From: Bacteroidetes bacterium HGW-Bacteroidetes-16
GTDB taxonomy: Bacteria > Bacteroidota > Bacteroidia > Bacteroidales > F082
Assembly (NCBI GenBank): GCA_002840975.1
Contig: PHDN01000006.1
Span: 1 to 64,000, forward strand
Length of the DNA: 64,000 nt
Reading direction: 5' to 3'
This document shows, in pieces, positions 37,248 to 44,252 of this stretch. The notes beneath the pieces were generated by a model that was not told where the DNA came from, ran no database searches, and was given only the letters and a program-made list of their open reading frames with translations. Numbering within the stretch: the first letter of the stretch is position 1; each line of letters opens with the position of its first letter. The translations under genes were made by a program, and so were the position numbers.

Positions 37248-37835
37248 ATGCAGAAAATTCTTTCAATTGTTTTAGTATTGTTGTTGGTGATGGGGACAAA
37301 CTCCTGTGATGTGTTAGAACAAGTTGGCGAAACAGAACGCTTTGTGCAATGCGATTTTTCCCTGAACGGTGTCAGGGTGGTAGAAATGGGCGGTATTGAT
37401 CTGAGAAATGTCAACTCTGCTACTGATTTAGGATTGGGAGATATGATGTCGTTAAGCCAACGGTTTATTAATGGCAATCTTCCGGCAACATTGGAGGTGG
37501 ACGTGAACGCCAGAAATAACAGCACCAAAGTTGCAGGTATTGCCGGAATGGCATGGAAGGTGTTTCTGGATGAGTCCGAGTTCGTGGGAGGGCAATTTAA
37601 CCAAAGTATCCAGGTTTTAGCGAACAGTTCCATTAATTTCCCCATCCGAGTGCAGGTTGATTTGATCAAGATGCTCCAATCGGAGTCGCTGCCCAAAATA
37701 TTAAACCTGATATTTGGAATGCAAGACAACACCAAACTTCGCGAACTTGGCTTGTCGGTCAAGCTCAAACCGGCTTATAAAACCTCTTCAGGTGCTGTAA
37801 TAGAGTTTCCACTATGGATTACCATTCGTCCATAA
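37248..37835 (+). CDS. LEA14-like lipoprotein
   Basis: A 195-residue lipoprotein: the signal peptide MQKILSIVLVLLLVMGTNSC ends in lipobox TNSC. The mature domain (CDFSLNGVRVVEMGGIDLRN, LEVDVNARNNSTKVAGIAGM, then NQSIQVLANSSINFPIRVQV) has the strand pattern of LEA14/WHy-type immunoglobulin-like domains, in which an N-x-(N/S) turn follows the second strand. No enzymatic residues are evident. It may have a structural or stress-protective envelope role. It has its own promoter and ends 131 bases before the next operon. Confidence 0.6.
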   Translation: MQKILSIVLVLLLVMGTNSCDVLEQVGETERFVQCDFSLNGVRVVEMGGIDLRNVNSATDLGLGDMMSLSQRFINGNLPATLEVDVNARNNSTKVAGIAGMAWKVFLDESEFVGGQFNQSIQVLANSSINFPIRVQVDLIKMLQSESLPKILNLIFGMQDNTKLRELGLSVKLKPAYKTSSGAVIEFPLWITIRP

Positions 37836-37873
37836 AGTTGTATCAGTCTTCGTTTTGCGAGGATTGCAACTTT

Positions 37874-37903
37874 TTTGAAGTTGAATAACTTATGTTATAT
37901 TTG
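37874..37903 (+). promoter_or_regulatory. Promoter of the GTPase-kinase operon
   Basis: TTTG (37874-37877) and TATATTTG (37896-37903) are separated by 18 bases, a near-ideal -33/-7 pair, with about 60 bases to ATG 37966. No other -7 box was seen at gene junctions through 42252, so the four genes probably share it. Confidence 0.65.
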
Positions 37904-37965
37904 TCATTGTATTTAATTAAGCCGAACTCCCTTGTTGGTTTCTTTATTTTATAAAACTTACTGCC

Positions 37966-38481
37966 ATGGAATCCCAACACAATGATATTGAAAGCTTATC
38001 AAGAATTCGTGAAATTTTATTTGGTGCACAGATCGAAGGCCTCGAGAACCAACTTTTATTAGTGAAAGAGGAAATCACGCAAACCATCAGGTTAATTGAC
38101 GAAGAACACCAAAAAAAATACAACCTGCTCCATAAGTTACTAGAAGAACGAACGGAAACGAACAAACAAAAAATTCTCCAATTGCAGGAAAATTTGGAAG
38201 GGCTTAAAGATTCCATGAGCCGTGGATTAAGTGAAATAGAGAATGCCTTGAATACCTCGGTGAATAAACTTGAAACGCAGATAAAAGATACTGAAGCCCG
38301 GTTTCAACTTCTTATCGACCAAAATTTAGAGTTGATCAACCAAAACAAGCAACGCCACGAAATCATGGAAAACAAGATCAGCACAATTGAAAACACAAAA
38401 CTGGGAAAGGAAATACTGGCCAGGTGGTTGACTGACTTCGCCAGGGAATTATCAATAAATGATCCGGGAAAGCATGACTGA
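37966..38481 (+). CDS. Coiled-coil protein, first gene of the GTPase operon
   Basis: A 171-residue soluble protein dominated by heptad-patterned helix (about 20-140: IEGLENQLLLVKEEITQTIR, then LLHKLLEERTETNKQKILQL and ALNTSVNKLETQIKDTEARF). It opens with SLSRIREILFGAQIEGLENQ and closes with a short non-coil segment (GKEILARWLTDFARELS) that could be a docking motif. It has no signal peptide or membrane helix. The stop overlaps the start of the membrane-protein gene by 8 to 23 bases depending on the start used, indicating coupled translation. It could be a scaffold or oligomerisation partner of the neighbouring membrane protein; no function is known. Confidence 0.75.
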   Translation: MESQHNDIESLSRIREILFGAQIEGLENQLLLVKEEITQTIRLIDEEHQKKYNLLHKLLEERTETNKQKILQLQENLEGLKDSMSRGLSEIENALNTSVNKLETQIKDTEARFQLLIDQNLELINQNKQRHEIMENKISTIENTKLGKEILARWLTDFARELSINDPGKHD

Positions 38482-40225
38482 AAAAGATCATAAAAGTAAT
38501 TTGTATAGCAGCATTTCGCTCGGTCAGCTTACCGAACTTCGTAAAGCCATCACGGGGCTCGATAGCGAGGACCTGCAGCGATTAAGCAGATTAATACAAG
38601 ATCCGGAACTTTTTTCCATCGAAATAAGTCAGTTGCTTCCGCTTTCGATAAAAAAAATGTTTGAAAGAGGGGAGGTGGATGAGGAGCAGCTTCGAAAGTT
38701 TGTTGAACAGGTACTGCATCAGAGCGTTAAAAGTGATCCGGGCGTTATGGCTACTATACTTTTTCCCATCATGATGCCCGCCATCCGAAAGGCTGTTGCC
38801 GAAGATATAAAACGGATGGTCGAAAGTCTGAACACAACGCTGGAGTATGGTTTTTCTCCCAAGCGCATTGGCTGGCGCATGCAAGCCCTGTTCAGCGGGA
38901 GGAAATACGCGGAGATCGTTTTATCGAATGCCTATGTTTTTAAGGTAAGCCAGGTATTCCTAATCCACAGAACCACCGGATTGTTGCTGAATCAAGTGCA
39001 GGAAACAGAAATAAAGGATGCCAGAAATGCAGATATGGTTTCGTCAATGATGTCAGCTATCAAGGATTTTGTTCAGGATTCGTTTCAAAGGGATGCAGAA
39101 GAAAACCTGGATTCCATCAAGGTAGGAAACTTTAATATCTGGATCGAACAAGGACCCTATGCCATTATCGCTGCTATTGTTGAAGGAAACGTACCCGGAA
39201 GTTTACGGCTGATTTTGAAAGAAGCCATTGAGGCCATTCATGTAAATTTTAGTTATGAACTGGAACATTTTCAGGGCGATACGGAACCGTTTGTTTTAAA
39301 AGACCGCTTTTTACGCACTTGTTTATTAAATGAGAAAAAAGAAATAAAAAGGAAAAAGCCGGTTATCATCTTCATCTTGGTGGCTTTATTACTTGGCGTT
39401 TTAGGTTTCTGGACTTATACGCGGGTTGAAACTAAACTCCGGTTTAACCGGATGCTCGATGAACTCGAGGCGACGAAAGGAGTTGTTGTCACGGGTACCG
39501 AAAAAAAAGACGGTGTTTATTCGATTACCGGATTATACGATCCGCTCGTAAGCAATTTAAATAATGTTGTAAAGCTACATGGATTTGATTTACACGATGT
39601 AAAGCTGAATTTGGAGCCCATGATTTCTCTGGATTATGATTTGGTTTTATTACGCGCTCGAAGGGTACTGATGCCTCCTGAAACCATCGACCTTAGTCTG
39701 AAAAGGGATACTTTGATTGCTGAAGGTGCCGCGGATAATGAATGGCTCGAACGGGCCACTTCACTCGTTCTTCATTTACCAGGTATCTACTTTTTCGATA
39801 TCGCTAAAGTAAATGAAGAAAAAATGCAGCAAACACCTGCCAGACAACTCGTTGAAAAGAGGATACTGGCCATCGAAAACTACTATTTCGTTTTTAGAAT
39901 CAACGAAGTGAAGCTTGACAGCCTCCAGAAGATTGATTTCGATATTTTGATAAATGAAGCAAAATCTGTTTTGAATTTTCGATTCGATCAGGATTCGGTA
40001 CCTGTAATAGAAGTGTATTCCCATACCAGTAGGAACGGACATATTGACGCGAATAAAAACGCCGCCAGGTTACGGGCCGAGAAGTTTGTTGATTTAATGT
40101 TGCAATCGGGTCTTCCCATCGAAACCCTTGTCCCGAAAGTTATTTTTGTTGAAGATGAAAAAGTGCCTTTCCCTGTCAGGTCGGTTTCTTTTAAAGTAAA
40201 ATATGTAAATCCGGCAGCCTTATGA
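38459..40225 (+). CDS. Single-pass membrane protein with cytoplasmic domain and OmpA-like C-terminus
   Basis: A 588-residue protein; ATG 38474 is an alternative start. Residues 1-300 are a cytoplasmic domain with landmarks LFPIMMPAIRKAV (101-113), FLIHRTTGLLL (167-177) and VGNFNIWIEQGPYAII (222-237). One transmembrane helix follows (301-320). The periplasmic part has a BON-like segment (about 325-375, VVVTGTEKKDGVYSITGLYD) and a C-terminal degenerate OmpA-like region (about 518-555, with HTSRNGHIDANKNAARLRAE) that could touch peptidoglycan. I recall related cytoplasmic-plus-OmpA proteins in cyanobacteria and Bacteroidetes. It overlaps the GTPase start by four bases (ATGA). The cytoplasmic domain is the natural candidate to meet the GTPase. 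Confidence 0.75.
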   Translation: MIRESMTEKDHKSNLYSSISLGQLTELRKAITGLDSEDLQRLSRLIQDPELFSIEISQLLPLSIKKMFERGEVDEEQLRKFVEQVLHQSVKSDPGVMATILFPIMMPAIRKAVAEDIKRMVESLNTTLEYGFSPKRIGWRMQALFSGRKYAEIVLSNAYVFKVSQVFLIHRTTGLLLNQVQETEIKDARNADMVSSMMSAIKDFVQDSFQRDAEENLDSIKVGNFNIWIEQGPYAIIAAIVEGNVPGSLRLILKEAIEAIHVNFSYELEHFQGDTEPFVLKDRFLRTCLLNEKKEIKRKKPVIIFILVALLLGVLGFWTYTRVETKLRFNRMLDELEATKGVVVTGTEKKDGVYSITGLYDPLVSNLNNVVKLHGFDLHDVKLNLEPMISLDYDLVLLRARRVLMPPETIDLSLKRDTLIAEGAADNEWLERATSLVLHLPGIYFFDIAKVNEEKMQQTPARQLVEKRILAIENYYFVFRINEVKLDSLQKIDFDILINEAKSVLNFRFDQDSVPVIEVYSHTSRNGHIDANKNAARLRAEKFVDLMLQSGLPIETLVPKVIFVEDEKVPFPVRSVSFKVKYVNPAAL

Positions 40226-40716
40226 TTAAAAAGAAAGTATGTATGTTAGGGGCGTTTGCCGTGGGGAAAACGAGTCTTGTACAGCGATTTGTAAATAGTA
40301 TATTTTCCGGGAAATACCAAACTACCATTGGCGTAAAAATCGATCAAAAGATGGTTTCGCTTGGTGAAACAGAAGTAAATTTATTGCTTTGGGATATTCA
40401 CGGAGAAGATGATTTTCAAAAAGTGAAAGCAACTTATGTGATGGGTGCTTCGGGCTATTTTATTGTAATGGATGGCACCCGAAACGAGACCTATCAGGTT
40501 GGCCTGGAGTTGGAAAAACTTGCTAAGAATGCTGCTCCTCAGGCAAAATGTGTAATACTGATAAATAAATCTGACTTAATTCGCGATTGGGAAATAACTC
40601 CCGGACAAATCGAGAAGCTCATTAGCGACGGTTTCAAGGTAATACAAACTAGTGCCAAAGATAACCTCGCCGTAGAAACTGCTTTTACCGAACTTACCAG
40701 GATGATGATAAAATAA
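40222..40716 (+). CDS. Ras-superfamily small GTPase, Rab/Rup-like
   Basis: A stand-alone 164-residue small GTPase. G1 is GAFAVGKTS (10-18), the G2 threonine is in TTIGVKI (34-40), G3 is WDIHGED (57-63), G4 NKSD (115-118) and G5 TSAKD (143-147). The G3 position equivalent to Ras Gln61 is Glu62 and the preceding residue is His60, so GTP hydrolysis may need a partner or be slow. There is no lipidation cysteine at the end. It overlaps the membrane-protein gene by four bases and is followed after six bases by the histidine kinase. It is clearly in the Ras/Rab-like prokaryotic group; its role is unknown. Confidence 0.9.
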   Translation: MIKKKVCMLGAFAVGKTSLVQRFVNSIFSGKYQTTIGVKIDQKMVSLGETEVNLLLWDIHGEDDFQKVKATYVMGASGYFIVMDGTRNETYQVGLELEKLAKNAAPQAKCVILINKSDLIRDWEITPGQIEKLISDGFKVIQTSAKDNLAVETAFTELTRMMIK

Positions 40717-40722
40717 CAGCCC

Positions 40723-42252
40723 ATGCTTAAGCTACTACCCGAATCCATATTAAAATACCTCATCGATAAATTGCCCCCGTTTACCGGAATACTGATGGTT
40801 AAAACTACCTTTGAAGGAACCATTTGCGGGTGGTACGGAAAGCCGGATGATTACCTTGATCGCAACCCTGAAATTGGAGAAGATGTGTGTGAGCTGGTGC
40901 CCGCGATTTTTGGGATGATTCCCCCCATGATGGTTCCTGTGGTGATGCCGAGGATACAAACCCGCGATCGGTGTGTAGCCGATATCCATATTGTTCAGGA
41001 TGAGATGACTGATGACTATTGGATATTTTTTGTAAACCAAACCAAAGAAGTTGAAAACATACGTCAGTTGCTTCAACGCTTAAATGAAATTCAGATTAAA
41101 ACAGGTATCCTGCCTGTTACCAGCATTTTGGATAACCCTTTTGGTAATGTGCATTTGCTCGATTACGTTACTTTTTTAAAGCAGGAAAACGGTTTTTTTA
41201 TCCTCCTTGGAGAGCGACCCGAATGGTTTAAGGAACTTGCACACCACTTTCCGGTTACTGATCAGCAAATAGCACTGGCAGAATGGTTTCCTTTTATTGA
41301 TGTTTTCGTTATGGAAGCAGATGATTTTTGGAAAGAGGGAAAGCAAGGCAGTCTGAAGTCAGGTATTTGGAATGAGAATGCAGCGACAGGCAAAACATTT
41401 TCACTCAATGCTTTTGCTGTTAACCTGAACGAATTGCATTACCTGTTGATAAAGCCATTGTTTGATGAATATACTGAGGAACAGGATTTGATTCAGCGTG
41501 CACGTGAACAAAGCCTTGCTTATGAAAAATTAGCCAAAACTGAACGTAAGTTGCAGGCATTGCTCGATTACAAGGAGAAATTTGTTTCCATCGTTTCGCA
41601 TGATTTGCGCTCACCGGTTGCATCCGTGCTTTCCATTGCCCAAGTACTCAACTCCGATGCCGAATTCATGGATCACCTCAGTGATTTTAATAGGGAAATG
41701 ATTAAGAATATTCAGGATGAAATGCACAGACTGCTTGATTACAATGATAAATTATATCATTGGTCGAACCTGGAATTGGGCAATTTTGAATTGGTTACCT
41801 CCAGGATACCTCTGGTTGATCTGGTGAAATCGGCTGAACGCACCGCCAAACCCAAACTCAACGAAAAACAAATCCTGTTCAAAACCCGTGTTGACGAGGA
41901 ACTCCTGGTGGAAGTTGACAAAACACTTTTCTTGCAGGTACTAAATAATTTAATTGGTAACGCTGTTAAGTTTACACCAACAGGTGGGATGATCGAGGTC
42001 ATGGGTATCAAAAAAGATACCTATGTCGAATTGATTATTCACGACTCGGGTGTTGGAATGTCCGAGTCAGTGATGAATAATCTGTTTCACGGCTTTGTTC
42101 GCGAGAGTACGCAGGGCACTCAAGGTGAAAAAGGGACGGGCCTGGGCATGGGGATTGTAAAAAAAATTCTGGATGCCCATAAGGTGACCATCGAGGTGGA
42201 CTCGACGCCCAACCAGGGCACTTCATTTATTATCTATTTGCCATTGGTATAA
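40723..42252 (+). CDS. Soluble sensor histidine kinase of the GTPase operon
   Basis: A 509-residue histidine kinase without transmembrane segments. Residues about 1-120 and 130-260 look like two PAS-type sensor domains (LPPFTGILMVKTTFEGTICG, EDVCELVPAIFGMIP; then GNVHLLDYVTFLKQENGFFI). A helical linker (about 255-285) leads to HisKA with phospho-acceptor His293 in FVSIVSHDLRSPVASV. The ATPase domain shows N box NLIGNAVKFTP, G1 DSGVGM and G2 GTGLGMGIVKKIL. No response regulator lies next to it, so it is an orphan unless its partner is elsewhere. Its placement suggests it senses the state of the GTPase or of the membrane protein, which is inference. Confidence 0.88.
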   Translation: MLKLLPESILKYLIDKLPPFTGILMVKTTFEGTICGWYGKPDDYLDRNPEIGEDVCELVPAIFGMIPPMMVPVVMPRIQTRDRCVADIHIVQDEMTDDYWIFFVNQTKEVENIRQLLQRLNEIQIKTGILPVTSILDNPFGNVHLLDYVTFLKQENGFFILLGERPEWFKELAHHFPVTDQQIALAEWFPFIDVFVMEADDFWKEGKQGSLKSGIWNENAATGKTFSLNAFAVNLNELHYLLIKPLFDEYTEEQDLIQRAREQSLAYEKLAKTERKLQALLDYKEKFVSIVSHDLRSPVASVLSIAQVLNSDAEFMDHLSDFNREMIKNIQDEMHRLLDYNDKLYHWSNLELGNFELVTSRIPLVDLVKSAERTAKPKLNEKQILFKTRVDEELLVEVDKTLFLQVLNNLIGNAVKFTPTGGMIEVMGIKKDTYVELIIHDSGVGMSESVMNNLFHGFVRESTQGTQGEKGTGLGMGIVKKILDAHKVTIEVDSTPNQGTSFIIYLPLV

Positions 42253-42311
42253 TTAATTCTATCTCATATGCTTATGAAAACAAGTCACGTCCATTGGTTT
42301 TTAATACCCAA

Positions 42312-42344
42312 TTTGATGTTTCGGCTGTTTTATTGTTAACTTTG
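42312..42344 (+). promoter_or_regulatory. clpS promoter, full consensus
   Basis: TTTG (42312-42315) and TAACTTTG (42337-42344) are spaced by 21 bases. ATG 42370 lies 26 bases downstream. This likely drives clpS and the NfeD-like and floA genes. Confidence 0.65.
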
Positions 42345-42369
42345 TGGCAATTGTTATTGTGAATAAATC

Positions 42370-42645
42370 ATGGGTGTTAAAGAAAAATCTTTAGGTTCGC
42401 CTGAAACTGTGTCCAAAGAGGAGAATCTACACAATTTAATCTTGTTCAACGATGAGGTAAATTCATTTGATTACGTAATCGATTCGTTGATTGCCGTTTG
42501 TGGACACGATTTTTTGCAAGCAGAGAATTGTGCCTTAATTGCTCATTATAAGGGAAAATGCGTGATAAAGAATGGATCGTTGGATACGTTAAAGCCCATG
42601 AAACGAGAGTTGGATTTCAGAGATCTGACGGTTGAAATTAACTAA
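42370..42645 (+). CDS. clpS: ATP-dependent Clp protease adaptor
   Basis: A 91-residue adaptor that delivers N-degron substrates to ClpAP-type proteases. The conserved core is complete: LILFNDEVNSFDYVIDSLIA (the NDxxN/S-like substrate pocket), then CALIAHYKGKCVIKNG, equivalent to the family A-x-x-x-H-x-x-G-K-x-x-V motif. The N-terminal tail (about 1-22) is the flexible part that enters ClpA/ClpC. The next gene starts 34 bases on. Its position ahead of nfeD-floA may be only an operon convenience. Confidence 0.92.
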   Translation: MGVKEKSLGSPETVSKEENLHNLILFNDEVNSFDYVIDSLIAVCGHDFLQAENCALIAHYKGKCVIKNGSLDTLKPMKRELDFRDLTVEIN

Positions 42646-42679
42646 AAGACAAAAATTAGGATATACAAAATACAAAACT

Positions 42680-43144
42680 ATGTGGTCGGTCATCATCATC
42701 TTGATATTAGTAGGTTACCTGTTACTTTTGCTTGAAATCCTTGTCATTCCCGGAACGGGAATTGTTGGAATCATTGGTTTTGGCCTGATGGTGGCTGGAA
42801 TCTGGATCGCTTACCGCGACCAGGGAATGATCGAAGGACACATTGCCCTGACGGCCACTTTGGCAATCAATCTGGTGGGTGTTGTGTTGGCATTGCGCTC
42901 AAACACATGGAAAAAAGCCGCACTAACTGCCGAGATCAAAGGAAAAGCAGGCCTCAATGTAGAAGCTGTGGTTGGTGTTGGCGATCGGGGGATGACCATT
43001 TCGAGGTGTACACCCGGAGGTACTGCGGAATTTAATAACCGGCTGCTGGAGGTTACAACTCAATCAGAATTTATTGATCCTCAGCGTCAAATAGAAATTA
43101 TTAAAATTTCAGGAAATAAAATTATTGTTAAACAAATTACTTAA
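42680..43144 (+). CDS. NfeD-like membrane protein
   Basis: A 154-residue short-form NfeD protein: hydrophobic segments (about 3-21, 25-46 and 55-72) are followed by a soluble OB-like C-terminal domain (about 85-154: GKAGLNVEAVVGVGDRGMTI, then INK-like IKISGNKIIVKQ). It lacks the N-terminal ClpP-like protease domain of long NfeD. ATG 42680 was chosen because the frame upstream to TTG 42632 would run into clpS and add a basic, non-family N-terminus. It is followed after nine bases by floA, the classic NfeD-flotillin pair for membrane microdomains. Confidence 0.85.
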   Translation: MWSVIIILILVGYLLLLLEILVIPGTGIVGIIGFGLMVAGIWIAYRDQGMIEGHIALTATLAINLVGVVLALRSNTWKKAALTAEIKGKAGLNVEAVVGVGDRGMTISRCTPGGTAEFNNRLLEVTTQSEFIDPQRQIEIIKISGNKIIVKQIT

Positions 43145-43153
43145 TTCACGTTT

Positions 43154-44140
43154 ATGGAAGGAATGTATGTATATGTAGCCCTGGGAGTAGGAGTTATATT
43201 TTTATTGTGGATATTGCTCTACTTTATTCCTGTTGGACTGTGGTTCACAGCGTTGGTGTCGGATGTAAGGATATCCTTGTTACAACTGGTACTCATGCGT
43301 TGGCGCAAAGTGCCGCCAAGCGTCATCGTCAACAGCCTGATTACTTCAACAAAAGCCGGGCTAAGCTTAAAGCGCGACGACCTGGAAGCCCATTACCTGG
43401 CAGGTGGTAGAGTACAAAAAGTAGTTATGGCGCTTATTTCGGCCGAAAAAGCCAACATCGCCCTGGACTTTAAAACCGCCACCGCCATCGATTTGGCAGG
43501 CCGTGATGTACTGGAGGCCGTTCAAATGTCGGTAAATCCAAAAGTGATTGACACGAAACGCGTTGCCGCCGTGGCCAAGGATGGTATTCAGTTGATTGCC
43601 ATGGCCAGAGTAACGGTCCGTGCCAACATTCAGCAACTGGTTGGTGGGGCAGGCGAAGAAACCGTGCTGGCACGTGTTGGCGAAGGAATCGTGTCTTCTA
43701 TTGGTTCCGCAGCCTCGCATAAATCGGTGCTCGAAAACCCGGATAGCATTTCAAAAGTTGTGCTGAACAAGGGCCTCGACAGTGGAACCGCTTTCGAGAT
43801 ATTATCCATTGACATTGCAGATATCGACATCGGTAAAAATATTGGGGCCGAGTTGCAGATGGATCAGGCGAATGCCGATAAAAATATCGCGCAAGCCAAA
43901 GCTGAAGAAAGAAGAGCGATGGCCGTTGCCAACGAGCAGGAAATGAAGGCCAAAGCCCAGGAGGCCAGGGCCATCGTTATTTTAGCCGAAGCCGAAATCC
44001 CCAAAGCCATCGCTGAATCATTCCGTTCAGGGAATCTGGGTATCATGGATTATTACAAGTTTAAAAATATCCAGGCCGATACCAGCATGCGTGAATCGAT
44101 CGCTCAAAACCCCACAATTGAAGGGGAAACTATAAAGTAG
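43154..44140 (+). CDS. floA: Flotillin-like membrane scaffold protein
   Basis: A 328-residue flotillin-like protein organising membrane microdomains. An N-terminal re-entrant or membrane segment (about 7-32) leads to a SPFH/PHB-like domain ([20 protein letters not shown], then [20 protein letters not shown] and [20 protein letters not shown]). A coiled-coil rich in Ala, Glu and Gln follows (about 235-285: [40 protein letters not shown]). The order and motifs match FloA/YqfA of Bacillus. It is cotranscribed with the NfeD-like gene. Bacillus FloA and its NfeD partner cooperate in the membrane, so the same is expected here. Confidence 0.94.
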   Translation: MEGMYVYVALGVGVIFLLWILLYFIPVGLWFTALVSDVRISLLQLVLMRWRKVPPSVIVNSLITSTKAGLSLKRDDLEAHYLAGGRVQKVVMALISAEKANIALDFKTATAIDLAGRDVLEAVQMSVNPKVIDTKRVAAVAKDGIQLIAMARVTVRANIQQLVGGAGEETVLARVGEGIVSSIGSAASHKSVLENPDSISKVVLNKGLDSGTAFEILSIDIADIDIGKNIGAELQMDQANADKNIAQAKAEERRAMAVANEQEMKAKAQEARAIVILAEAEIPKAIAESFRSGNLGIMDYYKFKNIQADTSMRESIAQNPTIEGETIK

Positions 44141-44252
44141 CATTTAATCATGTGCCAGGGATATGTTGTCATATCCCTGGTCTCATTACCTTATTTTCAA
44201 CTGTTTCTACTTATCATTGTGTTTGTGTGCACATCCACTAGCTGTATCTACC

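Noticed and set aside
44163-44252. The 90-base upstream extension of the RelA-type gene.
   Set aside because: The extra 30 residues are rich in Cys and aromatic residues and unlike the family N-terminus, which fits ATG 44253.
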